The notes beneath the pieces are model-generated. The model did no database searches and was not told the origin of the DNA. It worked only from the letters and a program-made list of their open reading frames with translations. Of a DNA stretch of 41,102 nucleotides, positions 1 through 7,431 are shown piece after piece. The position numbers and the translations under genes are program-made. The stretch's first letter is position 1. Every line of letters begins with the position of its first letter. Source of the stretch: an uncultured Planctomycetota bacterium (GTDB lineage Bacteria > Planctomycetota > Planctomycetia > Pirellulales > Thermoguttaceae); assembly GCA_900317365.1 (NCBI GenBank), contig ONGM01000045.1, positions 1-41,102 on the forward strand, written 5' to 3'.

Positions 1-1149
1 GTCGCCGCGCCTGTTGCGGCGGAGGCGGTCGAACCTGTCGCCTCGCCTGCTACGGAGGAGGCGATCGAGCCAGTCGCCTCGCCTGCTACGGAGGAGGCGG
101 TCGAGCATATCGCCTCGCCTATTGCGGAGGAGGCGGTCGAGCCTGTCGCCGCGCCTATTGCGGAGGTCGCGGTCGAGCCTGTCGCCGCGCCTATTGCGGA
201 GGTCGCGGTCGAGCCTGTCGTCGCGCCTGCAGTGGAGGAGGCGGTCGAGCCTGTCGCCTCGCCTATTGCGGAGGAGGCGGTCGAGCCTGTCGCCTCGCCT
301 GTTGCGGCGGAGGCGGTCGCGCCAGTCGCCTCGCCTGTCGCGGAGGTCGCGGTCGAGCCTGTCGCCTCGCCTGTTGCGGAGGTTATTCTTCCGCGTCAGG
401 TCGCGCCTCCGGTCGAGCGGGAACGGGAAATTCTTCCGGTCGCGTCTCAGGAACTCGTCGAGTTGATTTCGGCGGCGATTGGGCAGAGTCCGACCTATAT
501 TCAGCAGAACGGCTCGACGTACGTTTCCGCGAAGCCGGACGCCGAGGACGAAGAAGCCCTCGTCGGCGCGACCGTGAGCGCGGAGAATCTGCGACTTGCG
601 GAACTCCTCGGGCGCGAACCGACCGTTATCGATCTGGAAGAGTACTACTGGGAAGACGTCGACTCTCCCGAAGACGCCGACGACTACGCGACAGCGCGCG
701 AGCCCGGCTTCTTTAAGAAACTATTCTACCTCGCGACCTCGCCGCCGGTTTTAGTCGGTCGCGCGACGATTCGCGTCTTCCGCGCCGTCTTTCCGCGCGA
801 CCTCGAACGGAACGAAGCGAGTCGAGAAACGCGGCGCCAGAGCGACGCGCGCGCCGGCGGTTTGTCCGATATGGTGATTTCGCTCGTCGCCGGAATTGTG
901 ATCGCCGCCTGCGTTGTGTTCCCGCTACTGCGCAAGGTGGTGCGCGAAGTCTATATTACGATCGCCGAAAGCACGGTTCGAGAGTACGGCGAACGCGTGA
1001 CCCTGCCTTCGAACGAAGCCCTCGAGTTAGACGTTACCGATATGATGCTGATCGATCAGATTCTGCACCCGAGCTACGAGTCAATGGAAGTCAACGAAAG
1101 CGGTAACGGCGAATTCGAAAACGACGGTCTCCCAATGAATTTCAACTAA
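1..1149 (+). CDS. 3' part of a repeat-rich single-pass membrane protein, function unknown
   Basis: The frame is open from the first base to a TAA at 1147-1149, so the start lies outside the window; 382 residues are visible. Visible residues 10-129 are ten copies of a 12-residue Pro/Val/Ala/Glu repeat of the type VEPVASPVAEEA. A linker follows, then an acidic stretch, a basic segment, and one hydrophobic helix at about residues 291-312 (MVISLVAGIVIAACVVFPLL). About 70 mostly polar residues come after the helix. I do not recognise the family. The acidic, proline-rich repeat followed by a C-terminal anchor suggests a spacer or stalk, but this is inference and the topology is not certain. Another frame over the repeat is open only because of the repeat and gives arginine-rich nonsense. 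Confidence 0.85.
   Translation, partial: VAAPVAAEAVEPVASPATEEAIEPVASPATEEAVEHIASPIAEEAVEPVAAPIAEVAVEPVAAPIAEVAVEPVVAPAVEEAVEPVASPIAEEAVEPVASPVAAEAVAPVASPVAEVAVEPVASPVAEVILPRQVAPPVEREREILPVASQELVELISAAIGQSPTYIQQNGSTYVSAKPDAEDEEALVGATVSAENLRLAELLGREPTVIDLEEYYWEDVDSPEDADDYATAREPGFFKKLFYLATSPPVLVGRATIRVFRAVFPRDLERNEASRETRRQSDARAGGLSDMVISLVAGIVIAACVVFPLLRKVVREVYITIAESTVREYGERVTLPSNEALELDVTDMMLIDQILHPSYESMEVNESGNGEFENDGLPMNFN
28..387 (+). repeat. Ten 36-bp tandem repeats inside the first gene
   Basis: Ten in-frame 36-bp units (28-63, 64-99 and so on to 352-387) each encode 12 residues close to VEPVASPVAEEA. The units differ at a few positions (EEA, EVA or AEA endings; SP, AP or VAP cores). The array probably extends left of the window because bases 1-27 look like the end of another unit. 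Such arrays vary in length between strains and can collapse in assemblies. Confidence 0.92.
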
Positions 1150-1210
1150 CCAAACGGAAACGCTCGGGCGGAAACGCTCGGGCGTTTCATCCCGGTTCGC
1201 GCTACCGCGC

Positions 1211-1361
1211 GGTTGCCAAATCGTCGCTCCCGTTGGTCGCTTGCCGGGGGATGAACGCCGGAGTTTCTTTTTGTTCCCCGGCTCGCGGTTGACAAATCGT
1301 CGTTCTCGTTGGTCGCTTGCCGGGGGGTGAACGCTTGTGTTTCTTTTTGTTCCCGACTCGC
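1211..1361. repeat. Two tandem copies of a 76-bp noncoding unit
   Basis: Bases 1211-1286 and 1287-1361 are two head-to-tail copies of the same unit, roughly 85% identical by eye. Each begins GGTTG(C/A)CAAATCGTCG and contains TTGGTCGCTTGCCGGGG and TTTCTTTTTGTTCCC. The unit lies between two convergent genes and has no plausible reading frame. A short hairpin just before it (GAAACG/CGTTTC, 1171-1188) may terminate the first gene. The role of the repeat is unknown. Confidence 0.8.
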
Positions 1362-1395
1362 AAAAGCGTGCGCCGCAGCGCCGCAGACAACAAAT

Positions 1396-1427
1396 ATAGC
1401 CGCGCGAAACGCTTATCGCGCGGCTAT
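1396..1427. terminator. Bidirectional hairpin terminator between convergent genes
   Basis: An 11-bp perfect stem (ATAGCCGCGCG at 1396-1406 pairing with 1417-1427) encloses a 10-nt loop. On the plus strand it is followed by GAATTTTT; on the minus strand it is followed by ATATTTG. It lies 45 bases beyond the stop of the leucine-rich-repeat gene, so it probably ends that transcript and may also stop the plus-strand gene. Confidence 0.75.
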
Positions 1428-1471
1428 GAATTTTTACGACGCCCTAAACGCCCCAATAACGACGTGAACGT

Positions 1472-3253
1472 TTATGCTTTGAACGTTTCTTTGATAACCC
1501 TCTTAGCTATTGCGCCAAGAAGCGCGACGCCGGCAAGACCTCCGATTAAGCTTCCCAAAAATAGAGCCGCGATGGGCGCGACCATTCTGAGGCTTGAAGG
1601 AGCTTGGTAACCGGTAGGATCTTTTCGCCTTGGGAAAAACAAGAGCGTTTCTTTGTCTTTATCGAAGAGAACGCCGTCTTGACTCGCGTAACGCGGGTTC
1701 TCCTCGTCTACGGTAATCGACTTGAGAGCGGGAAGTCGTGTGAGTTCCTGAACGTTAATCGTTTCGACGCTTGCGGGAATGTGGACGCTGCAAACGTTTT
1801 CGACGTCTCCTTCAAGGACAGATTCGTCGAGCGTCGTGGTTCCGTCGGGAACATTGAGGTTATGATGAACCGCGACGTTTCCGTCGAGTTCGGAATATTC
1901 AACTCTTTGAACGCCGTCCGGAATAGTAACATTGTTCTGCGAGCCGACCGTATTTGGCTCTACGTTTGAAACGGGAACGTCGGGAGCGGTGGTTGTATTT
2001 TCGGAGGACGAAGGCGCGGCTCCCATGAGTTGCTTGTCCGCACTACTATCACGAAGCCAGTAAGCACTGCGATAGAAATTGCCACGTAAAAGCGATGACT
2101 GCTCGCCGCTTCCCGTCGCGCCACTTGCGGCTTCTAGGTCGTTGACAAAAATCGCTGCGGTGCGACAACACCAACAGAGTCTAGGATCGTCTCCAATTGC
2201 ACAAACGCGCAAGGACGTTTCCGAATCTGCCATAGGCGTTGCGGACGCCCCAAGCTCTTCCGGAAAGTAATCCTTCAGCAGATTCAAGATTTCGGGCGCT
2301 ACGGAACCTCGATTGGCAAGTTCATAGTCGACGACCGCTTTTGCGTCGAAAATATCGAATCCGGGATAATTGTCGTCTTGCGTTTGAACGCTATTAGCGT
2401 TTTTCGCATAACGAACGAGTCGTTTTGTGGACTTGTCGAAGAGCACGTCGGCGGCTCCGGCGTAACGCGCGTTGCCTTTGTCGACTTGAATTTCTCGAAG
2501 ATTAGGACAAAATCGGAACGCCGCAACGTCGATCAAGTCGACGCTTGCCGGGATCTTCACACCCCTTAGGTTTCCGCAATTGGAGAACGCGCCGAAAGGA
2601 ATTTTTTTGACGCCGTCCGGAATCGTCGCATATTCAAGGGAGTCGCAATAAAAAAAAGCATACTCCGCCAGCGTCGTAAGACTTGAAGGGAAACGAATCG
2701 TTTTAAGTTTGGTAACGCATGAGAACGAACGGCGCCCGAGCGTCTCGACTCCTTCGGGAACGTCGTATTCCTCGTCTATTTTGTGGCTCGGATAGCAGAG
2801 AAGGACGTTGTCGAGCCGATCGAACAGAACCCCGTCGAGACTTTTGTAGTATCTGTTATTGGAGTCAACGGCGATCGCTTCGAGAAGCATGTCGGAAAGA
2901 CGGATAATTTCCGACGCTTCGATTTCTGAGACGGTTTGAGGAAGCGACAGTCTTCTTAGCTCCGAAAAGCAACTGTCGAACTCGTTTTTTCTAACAACGA
3001 CAAAGGGTTTTCTATTGACATACTCCGGTATGACAAGCTCTCCGTCGACTAGTTTGATCCCTCGCCAGTACGTTCCGTATTCCCGAGGGGACTCCTCGTT
3101 GTTTTGCGCGTGAGAGATTGAATCTTCTAAGGTCTCGTCGACATGGAGTCGATCGTACGCGGCGCCGTTATGATAGTTGTCGTACATCCGTCTTCGCCTC
3201 GCTTTTGAATGGAGGAAACCGTCCTGCGCGTATTCGTTCCAAAGCCGAAACAT
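1472..3253 (-). CDS. BspA-like leucine-rich-repeat (LRR_5 type) protein with C-terminal membrane helix
   Basis: The protein has 593 residues from the ATG at 3253; a TTG four codons upstream is a weaker alternative. Two blocks of BspA-type leucine-rich repeats are visible, at about residues 145-295 and 450-560. Typical phrases are IPDGVKKIPFGAFSNCGNL, IPASVDLIDVAAFRFCPNL and IPASVETINVQELTRLPAL. Each block ends in a similar stretch (VD.GNARYA.ADVLFDK and VDEENPRYASQDGVLFDK), as if a module were duplicated. A CWCC cluster lies between the blocks. The C-terminus is a glycine-rich hydrophobic helix followed by a short basic tail. No signal peptide is evident; the N-terminus is basic and tyrosine-rich. 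BspA-like repeats are usually linked to surface binding, but the ligand cannot be inferred here. The ATG lies in a perfect inverted repeat. Confidence 0.85.
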   Translation of the reverse strand: MFRLWNEYAQDGFLHSKARRRRMYDNYHNGAAYDRLHVDETLEDSISHAQNNEESPREYGTYWRGIKLVDGELVIPEYVNRKPFVVVRKNEFDSCFSELRRLSLPQTVSEIEASEIIRLSDMLLEAIAVDSNNRYYKSLDGVLFDRLDNVLLCYPSHKIDEEYDVPEGVETLGRRSFSCVTKLKTIRFPSSLTTLAEYAFFYCDSLEYATIPDGVKKIPFGAFSNCGNLRGVKIPASVDLIDVAAFRFCPNLREIQVDKGNARYAGAADVLFDKSTKRLVRYAKNANSVQTQDDNYPGFDIFDAKAVVDYELANRGSVAPEILNLLKDYFPEELGASATPMADSETSLRVCAIGDDPRLCWCCRTAAIFVNDLEAASGATGSGEQSSLLRGNFYRSAYWLRDSSADKQLMGAAPSSSENTTTAPDVPVSNVEPNTVGSQNNVTIPDGVQRVEYSELDGNVAVHHNLNVPDGTTTLDESVLEGDVENVCSVHIPASVETINVQELTRLPALKSITVDEENPRYASQDGVLFDKDKETLLFFPRRKDPTGYQAPSSLRMVAPIAALFLGSLIGGLAGVALLGAIAKRVIKETFKA

Positions 3254-3279
3254 CAGGCTAAGCAAATTTTAGCCTGATG
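3251..3279 (-). promoter_or_regulatory. Inverted repeat that buries the start codon of the LRR gene
   Basis: CATCAGGCTAA (3251-3261) is the exact reverse complement of 3269-3279, leaving a 7-nt loop. In the minus-strand transcript the ATG start is the last three bases of the 3' arm, so the hairpin would pair the start codon. No clear Shine-Dalgarno sequence precedes it. Whether it controls translation or is coincidental is not decided by sequence alone. Confidence 0.45.
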
Positions 3280-3467
3280 AAGATCGCAACGCAAGGGCAT
3301 GGAGCGACGATTGTCAAAAAAGACTCTCGTCGATTTTGGCGGATCAAATATCGGGCGATCAAACCTTACGCGAGGGCTAGCCGCGCTCTCTATACGCAGG
3401 CTGATTGCATGGAGACCGTTTTCGCGCGACGGTCGTTGTATTCGCGCAAACGACGACCGAACGCGAC

Positions 3468-3504
3468 GATTCCCGAACTGCGCGGTAACGCAAGTTCGGG
3501 AATC
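3468..3504 (-). terminator. Hairpin downstream of tatC
   Basis: A 12-bp perfect stem (GATTCCCGAACT at 3468-3479 with 3493-3504) encloses a 13-nt loop that itself can pair partly. It lies 46 bases past the tatC stop on the minus strand. The following minus-strand bases are not T-rich, so termination is likely but not certain. Confidence 0.5.
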
Positions 3505-3549
3505 AACGCTGGGTGGACGGCGGGCGTCGGGAACGAGGCGCCGTCGTTT

Positions 3550-4689
3550 CTATAGCTCTTCTTCGCCTTCGAGAGGCGCGAGCGGGAACATTTTGCAGAG
3601 CAGAATGCCGCCGAAGTAGAGGACGGCGAGGCAGCTGAGCATACAGATCATACTCCACGGGTCGGGCGGGGTAATGAACATCGTAACGACGGCGATAACG
3701 AAGATTGCGATTCGCCATTTCTCCATATAGACCTTAACGGTAAAGATGCGGAGTCGTTCGAGCACGAACATCACGAGCGGGAGCTGGAACGCGGCGCCGA
3801 AGGCCACGGGAATGAGTAGGGCGAAGTTGAGCCATTCGCTAATTCGGGTGTCAGGTTCGATATTCATTCCGGCGTTAAAGCGGAAGAGGAACTGGAGCAT
3901 GAATTCGAAGACGACAAAGAAGGCGAGAGCGAAACCGGCGAGGAAGAGTCCAATACTCAGCGGGAGGAATCGATAGACGTATTTCTTTTCGCTCGGGTAA
4001 AGTCCGGCGCCTACGAATCGCCAGAAATACCAGAACACCCCCGGGCTTCCGAGAACGACTCCTAAGAACAGCGCGGTTTTCAGGAAGATCACGAAGGATT
4101 CCTGGACGGATAGAGCGCGAGTTTTGGAGCGTGAATCGTCGCCGAGTTTTTCCCAGAGCAGAATCATAATCGGCTCGGATTCGGTAACGGAGCCGTTAAT
4201 TGTCGTTTGCGTTGCGACGTGATCTTTAAAGGCGCCGAAGTTGTCGACTTGCGCGAGCTTGGCGCGACGTTCGCGCTCTTCTTCGGGCAAGGAGGTTCCG
4301 ACGACGTTGTTTTCTCCGGCGGCTCGCAGCGTTTCGAGATCCTTAGGGAAGATATAGAACGGGTGCGCGGTCATGTGGAGTTTCGCCGGGGCGCTCGCGA
4401 CGTCGGAGGAGTATCCGAGTTCGCGCAGTTCGCGGCTTTTTTCCAGTAGCTGACGTTGCGATTGCAGGATGTGGTAGCTTTCCAGTGATTTTTTCAGCGG
4501 ATACTGAATGTATTCCACGGCCATCGTCGTGAGGGAAGGGTGGCTTCCGATCGGAATCATAGCGACAATGAGTCCGATCGCTACGCTAAGAATAGCCCCG
4601 ATTAAACAGACTCTTAACTCGTCGAGATGTTCCATGAAGGACATCGACGACTGATTAAACAGATCCTCGTCTCGTTGGGTGCGCGGCAT
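3550..4689 (-). CDS. tatC: Twin-arginine translocase subunit TatC with a long first periplasmic loop
   Basis: TatC is the receptor for twin-arginine signal peptides in the inner membrane. The diagnostic N-terminal motif FMEHLDELR is at residues 18-26, followed by the first membrane helix (about 27-47) and five more hydrophobic helices to the C-terminus. I use the ATG at 4689 (MPRTQRDEDL, 379 residues); the upstream in-frame extension is arginine-rich and lacks support. E. coli TatC is about 258 residues. The extra length is mostly a charged insert of roughly 115 residues between helix 1 and helix 2 (about residues 65-190), containing coiled-coil-like and low-complexity segments. No tatA or tatB gene is adjacent. 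A good minus-strand promoter lies about 130 bases upstream. Confidence 0.95.
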   Translation of the reverse strand: MPRTQRDEDLFNQSSMSFMEHLDELRVCLIGAILSVAIGLIVAMIPIGSHPSLTTMAVEYIQYPLKKSLESYHILQSQRQLLEKSRELRELGYSSDVASAPAKLHMTAHPFYIFPKDLETLRAAGENNVVGTSLPEEERERRAKLAQVDNFGAFKDHVATQTTINGSVTESEPIMILLWEKLGDDSRSKTRALSVQESFVIFLKTALFLGVVLGSPGVFWYFWRFVGAGLYPSEKKYVYRFLPLSIGLFLAGFALAFFVVFEFMLQFLFRFNAGMNIEPDTRISEWLNFALLIPVAFGAAFQLPLVMFVLERLRIFTVKVYMEKWRIAIFVIAVVTMFITPPDPWSMICMLSCLAVLYFGGILLCKMFPLAPLEGEEEL

Positions 4690-4820
4690 TTTGGGTATCG
4701 GTCCAATATAAGTGAATATTCGAACGGAGCGCCGAGGCGATCCGCGTCTTTTAACGCAACGGTCTCTCAAATTGACGTCGTTAAAACCGGCGCCTTTTGC
4801 GTGAGACTGACTTCCTTGTT

Positions 4821-4849
4821 AGTATAACCTAGCTTGCCTCTTTTTACAA
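4821..4849 (-). promoter_or_regulatory. Sigma-70-type promoter for tatC
   Basis: On the minus strand TTGTAA (4849-4844) and TATACT (4826-4821) are separated by 17 bp. The -10 box matches the consensus at five of six positions and the -35 at four of six. The leader to the tatC ATG would be about 125 bases. Confidence 0.6.
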
Positions 4850-5481
4850 CCTGGAAACTCGCGAAAGAGCGTAAAAGGGAATCGGTAGAAACGTAATATT
4901 CGCGATAATAGACAATTTCTGAAGTTGAGCCGACTGAGGTTGAGTCGCGACCGTTGAGGCGCGGAACATGAGGAGAGGAAAGCCGCGTTTTCAGCGAGGC
5001 GGATAGCGAACGGCTCTCTTTCGAGGTCTAACGCGAAATCGTCCTGCGATTTTCACAAGTGTGAATCGTCTCGGCGCGCGGCTTGCGTCGACCGTATGCG
5101 GCGCGATCGATTTCTCAGATCGCGCCGCGTTGTTTTGCCGATGTTGAGACGACTCCGTTCTTTTCGAAAAGATTGATTTCGGAAACGTCGTCGTAATGAG
5201 ATTCGCAGGCGCTCTTCCGCAAGCTCTGCGAACGCCTGCTATGTCGTCGCGACGTCTTCCGGCGGATCATTTGTCATTCTTCTCGTCGACCAAACGATTG
5301 CGTCGTCTTCAAAACGTTCGAGAAATGTAAATCAGAAGTTCTCGCGGAACGCGCGAAGGCTCGCGTGAATGCGTCAGACAGGAGCAAGGATCATGATCTT
5401 TGAGATCGTCGGTCGCTTTGTTTTTTCTCCAATCCCAGACGGTCGATCGTTTCGAGCCTGCCGTTGCGATTAAAGGTCGAA
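4850..5481. other. Gene-poor intergenic region
   Basis: No convincing protein gene is seen in these 630 bases. Short open frames here, such as the minus-strand one at 5309-5548, have no recognisable domain and only overlap the conserved leader. The region holds the 5098-5128 terminator-like hairpin and a near-palindrome AAGGATCATGATCTTT at 5386-5401. No tRNA, SRP RNA, RNase P or tmRNA motif was recognised. Confidence 0.5.
5098..5128 (+). terminator. Orphan terminator hairpin on the plus strand
   Basis: GCGGCGCGATC (5098-5108) pairs perfectly with 5118-5128 around a 9-nt loop, and GTTGTTTT follows on the plus strand. There is no plus-strand protein gene upstream within the preceding 3.9 kb, so it may end an unannotated small RNA or a long untranslated transcript. 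Confidence 0.55.
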
Positions 5482-5825
5482 AGAGAAAGTTCCCAAGAAA
5501 TTTTCTTTTTTTGTTGAACCTCGACGATTTTTCCATACATAAGGGCAAGGACGATGAAAATCGATCCTGCGGAACACGAGCGCGTTAGGCGTAGGTTCCG
5601 CGTTTAGCAGGATCACTTTTGTAGAAAAGGACGGTATGCTAAAATAATTTGCAACTCCTATAATCTGTCGTAGAGTGTTTTTCGTTCTGTTTGATAAGTT
5701 AGCTAGTTTTCATAACTCTTTAATTTTTAAACTTTGTAAACTGAAATGAAGACAAACGGTCGTTGGGTCATTTGTCGATCCATCGTTGCGTATTGTCCGA
5801 TATAGGCGATCTAAAGGATTGAGTT
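5482..5825 (+). repeat. Leader of sigma-like gene A, duplicated at 11764-12106
   Basis: These 344 bases before the 5826 start match the 343 bases before the 12107 start over nearly their whole length. Shared blocks include TTTTCTTTTTTTGTTGAAC, TTTTTCCATACATA, a 28-bp identical block (5693-5720) and CTAAAGGATT.AGTTATG at the start codon. The copy here has a perfect -10-like TATAAT at 5659-5664, aligned with TAAAAT in the other copy; the -35 is weak. It also has a bulged stem-loop at 5563-5614 (GATCCTG/CAGGATC and CGGAAC/GTTCCG) that is not kept in copy B. Conservation of noncoding sequence at this level suggests a shared promoter or RNA element, or simply a recent duplication. Confidence 0.8.
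5693..5720 (+). promoter_or_regulatory. 28-bp block identical in both sigma-like gene leaders (copy A)
   Basis: The block runs from GATAAGTTAGCTAG to CATAACTCTT and is identical to 11975-12002. It lies 105 bases before the start codon and is the longest perfect match in the two leaders. A regulator site or autoregulated promoter is possible. No known motif is recognised. Confidence 0.45.
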
Positions 5826-6953
5826 ATGGCACAAAGCCAAAACAACGACGAATTAAAGAAAGAAGTCGCCAAACTTGGTCGCGATCTTTGCGAAAAGCGA
5901 CAGGAGTGTCTTGATAGCTTCTCCAGTTGCATTCCTCTCCTCCGTCTTTGGAGTCGTCAAGCGCGGGAGAACTTCGCAAAAAAGAATTATCGATTAACCG
6001 ACGACTTCGAAACGAAAAATCGACGCAATAAGGAAAAAGTGAGCGTTACCGTCAAGGAAGCGCGCGCAACCTATCCCGTTCTTCTTAGCGACTTCCAGAA
6101 CCAAATCGAGCGTTTCCTCACCGCCGGACAAGCGCCTTCTCCAAACGAACTCCGCGAAATCAATTCCGTCTTCTTGGAATTCAATCCGAAATTCAATTCC
6201 ATTCGTCAATTTGCGTTGCAATGCGAAGAAACCTCTCCGGCAATTCGCCAGCTTTTCAGACGCTACGACGAAATTCGTAACTCGATCGTTGAAAAATGCG
6301 CCTCCGATATTAAGAAAGCCGCTTACAGCGCCAAAAAACGCTCCCTTCAAGAGAGCGATCGAGAGGATCTGCTGGCCGACGCCAATTTGATCGCTATGAT
6401 CGCCCTCGATCGATACGACGCCAAACACAACGGGGAACTTCAAGCCTTCCTCGCGTGTAGCGTTAAGGATCGCACGATCGACTTCATGCGTGATTACTCG
6501 ACCGACAATGAAATCGGGTCGATCTACCAATCAACCGAAGTCGACGGCGAAGGGAGCGGGCTCGCTGCGGAACTTCCAGATGGAAACGCTTCCTCCCCTT
6601 GTGAAATCGTCGAAGCGAACGAGCTTGAAGATTCGGTAATTAAACGGATTGCCAAAAGTTTGGGCGATCCGGACGTTCGACTCTTCCTTCGTTATCGCGG
6701 CGTTCCCGACGGGAATTTTAACCGCGAAAGCCTCAACGCGTTGCTCGAAGGGAAAAACGTTCAGACTACTTACAAAAAGCTGGGCGAAGAAGAGTCCGTT
6801 ACGTTGCAAGCGATTCAAAAACGTTGTAAACGAGGGGGCGATATTATCTGGAACGCCATTGGCGACCTTGTTGACGTCAATTTACCCCCGGCGCGTTTTC
6901 GCGTCTATGATCGAAAAGGCGTCGGAAGTCAAGTCGATTCGGGAAAATGTTAA
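5826..6953 (+). CDS. Sigma-70-like protein with long novel N-terminal domain, paralog A
   Basis: The protein has 375 residues. About residues 153-223 resemble sigma-70 region 2: the helix with DLLADANLIAMIALDRYDAK and then AFLACSVKDRTIDFMRD matches the usual ALDRYDP...F.TYA...IR..I.D pattern. Residues 278-345 resemble region 4, with SLGDPDVRLFLRYRG and a helix-turn-helix (TTYKKLGEEESVTLQAIQKRCKRG). The first 150 residues, helical and charged, match no sigma region I know and are strongly conserved in paralog B (about 60% by eye). It is too long for a typical ECF factor and lacks clear region 3 motifs. The start is supported by AAAGGA eight bases upstream and by alignment with paralog B. The C-terminal tail after residue 345 is unrelated to that of paralog B. 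It may be an alternative sigma factor or a DNA-binding relative that no longer binds polymerase. Confidence 0.7.
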   Translation: MAQSQNNDELKKEVAKLGRDLCEKRQECLDSFSSCIPLLRLWSRQARENFAKKNYRLTDDFETKNRRNKEKVSVTVKEARATYPVLLSDFQNQIERFLTAGQAPSPNELREINSVFLEFNPKFNSIRQFALQCEETSPAIRQLFRRYDEIRNSIVEKCASDIKKAAYSAKKRSLQESDREDLLADANLIAMIALDRYDAKHNGELQAFLACSVKDRTIDFMRDYSTDNEIGSIYQSTEVDGEGSGLAAELPDGNASSPCEIVEANELEDSVIKRIAKSLGDPDVRLFLRYRGVPDGNFNRESLNALLEGKNVQTTYKKLGEEESVTLQAIQKRCKRGGDIIWNAIGDLVDVNLPPARFRVYDRKGVGSQVDSGKC

Positions 6954-7431
6954 ATCGATTTGGACATGAGGAAGTTTAGAGGAGCAAAGTTCGGTGATCT
7001 TGACCGCTCTTTTCGGACCGTCGAGATCGAGAAACAGAGCGTCGAGAGATCATTAACGTCGTTGTGTCGGAACAGAACCCCGGTTATTGACGATTGTCAA
7101 GACTGCGCGTGCAAGCCGATCCGAGTCCGCAGAAGTCGTCTTCGTCCCGAAGAGGACGCTTGGCGACTCCTCCGTTGATCGAATTCTATTCGAAATTCTT
7201 TCCGACGATTTGTCGCAGACTCGTCTCTTGTGAGTAAACGTGTGGAATCCATCGACAATAGGCAAATGATCTTGCCGGACGCAAAATGAGAAAAATGGAA
7301 AATCTTTTCGGTCAAAAGTTGAAACGGGTGAGAAAAAGTATATCAAACAATTAGAAAGGTCAGGCGCAGGAGCATTTCTTCCGCGAAAGCGCCTAACTCG
7401 ACTCGATAGACCCCTATCTATAAGGACAGGT
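6954..7431 (+). other. Intergenic region, nothing recognised
   Basis: These 478 bases separate sigma-like gene A from the next secreted protein gene. A small TTGAC/GTCAA hairpin is seen at about 7087-7100. No strong terminator for the preceding gene and no convincing -35/-10 pair were found. Minus-strand open frames here lack any recognisable domain. Confidence 0.4.

Noticed and set aside
14..466. Arginine/serine-rich frame over the repeat array
   Set aside because: It is the shifted reading of the 36-bp repeats; the frame running through 1-1149 continues into a normal protein with a membrane helix.
3277..3619. Plus-strand open frames upstream of the LRR gene
   Set aside because: Arginine-rich, no domain, partly over the tatC end and the hairpin; the ATG at 3277 is just the mirror of the inverted repeat.
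5386..5401. Near-palindrome AAGGATCATGATCTTT
   Set aside because: Could be an operator, but it has no second copy and no nearby promoter was found.
5309..5588. Small frames on both strands in the sigma A leader
   Set aside because: The matching frame in the second leader does not keep the protein sequence; conservation is at DNA level.
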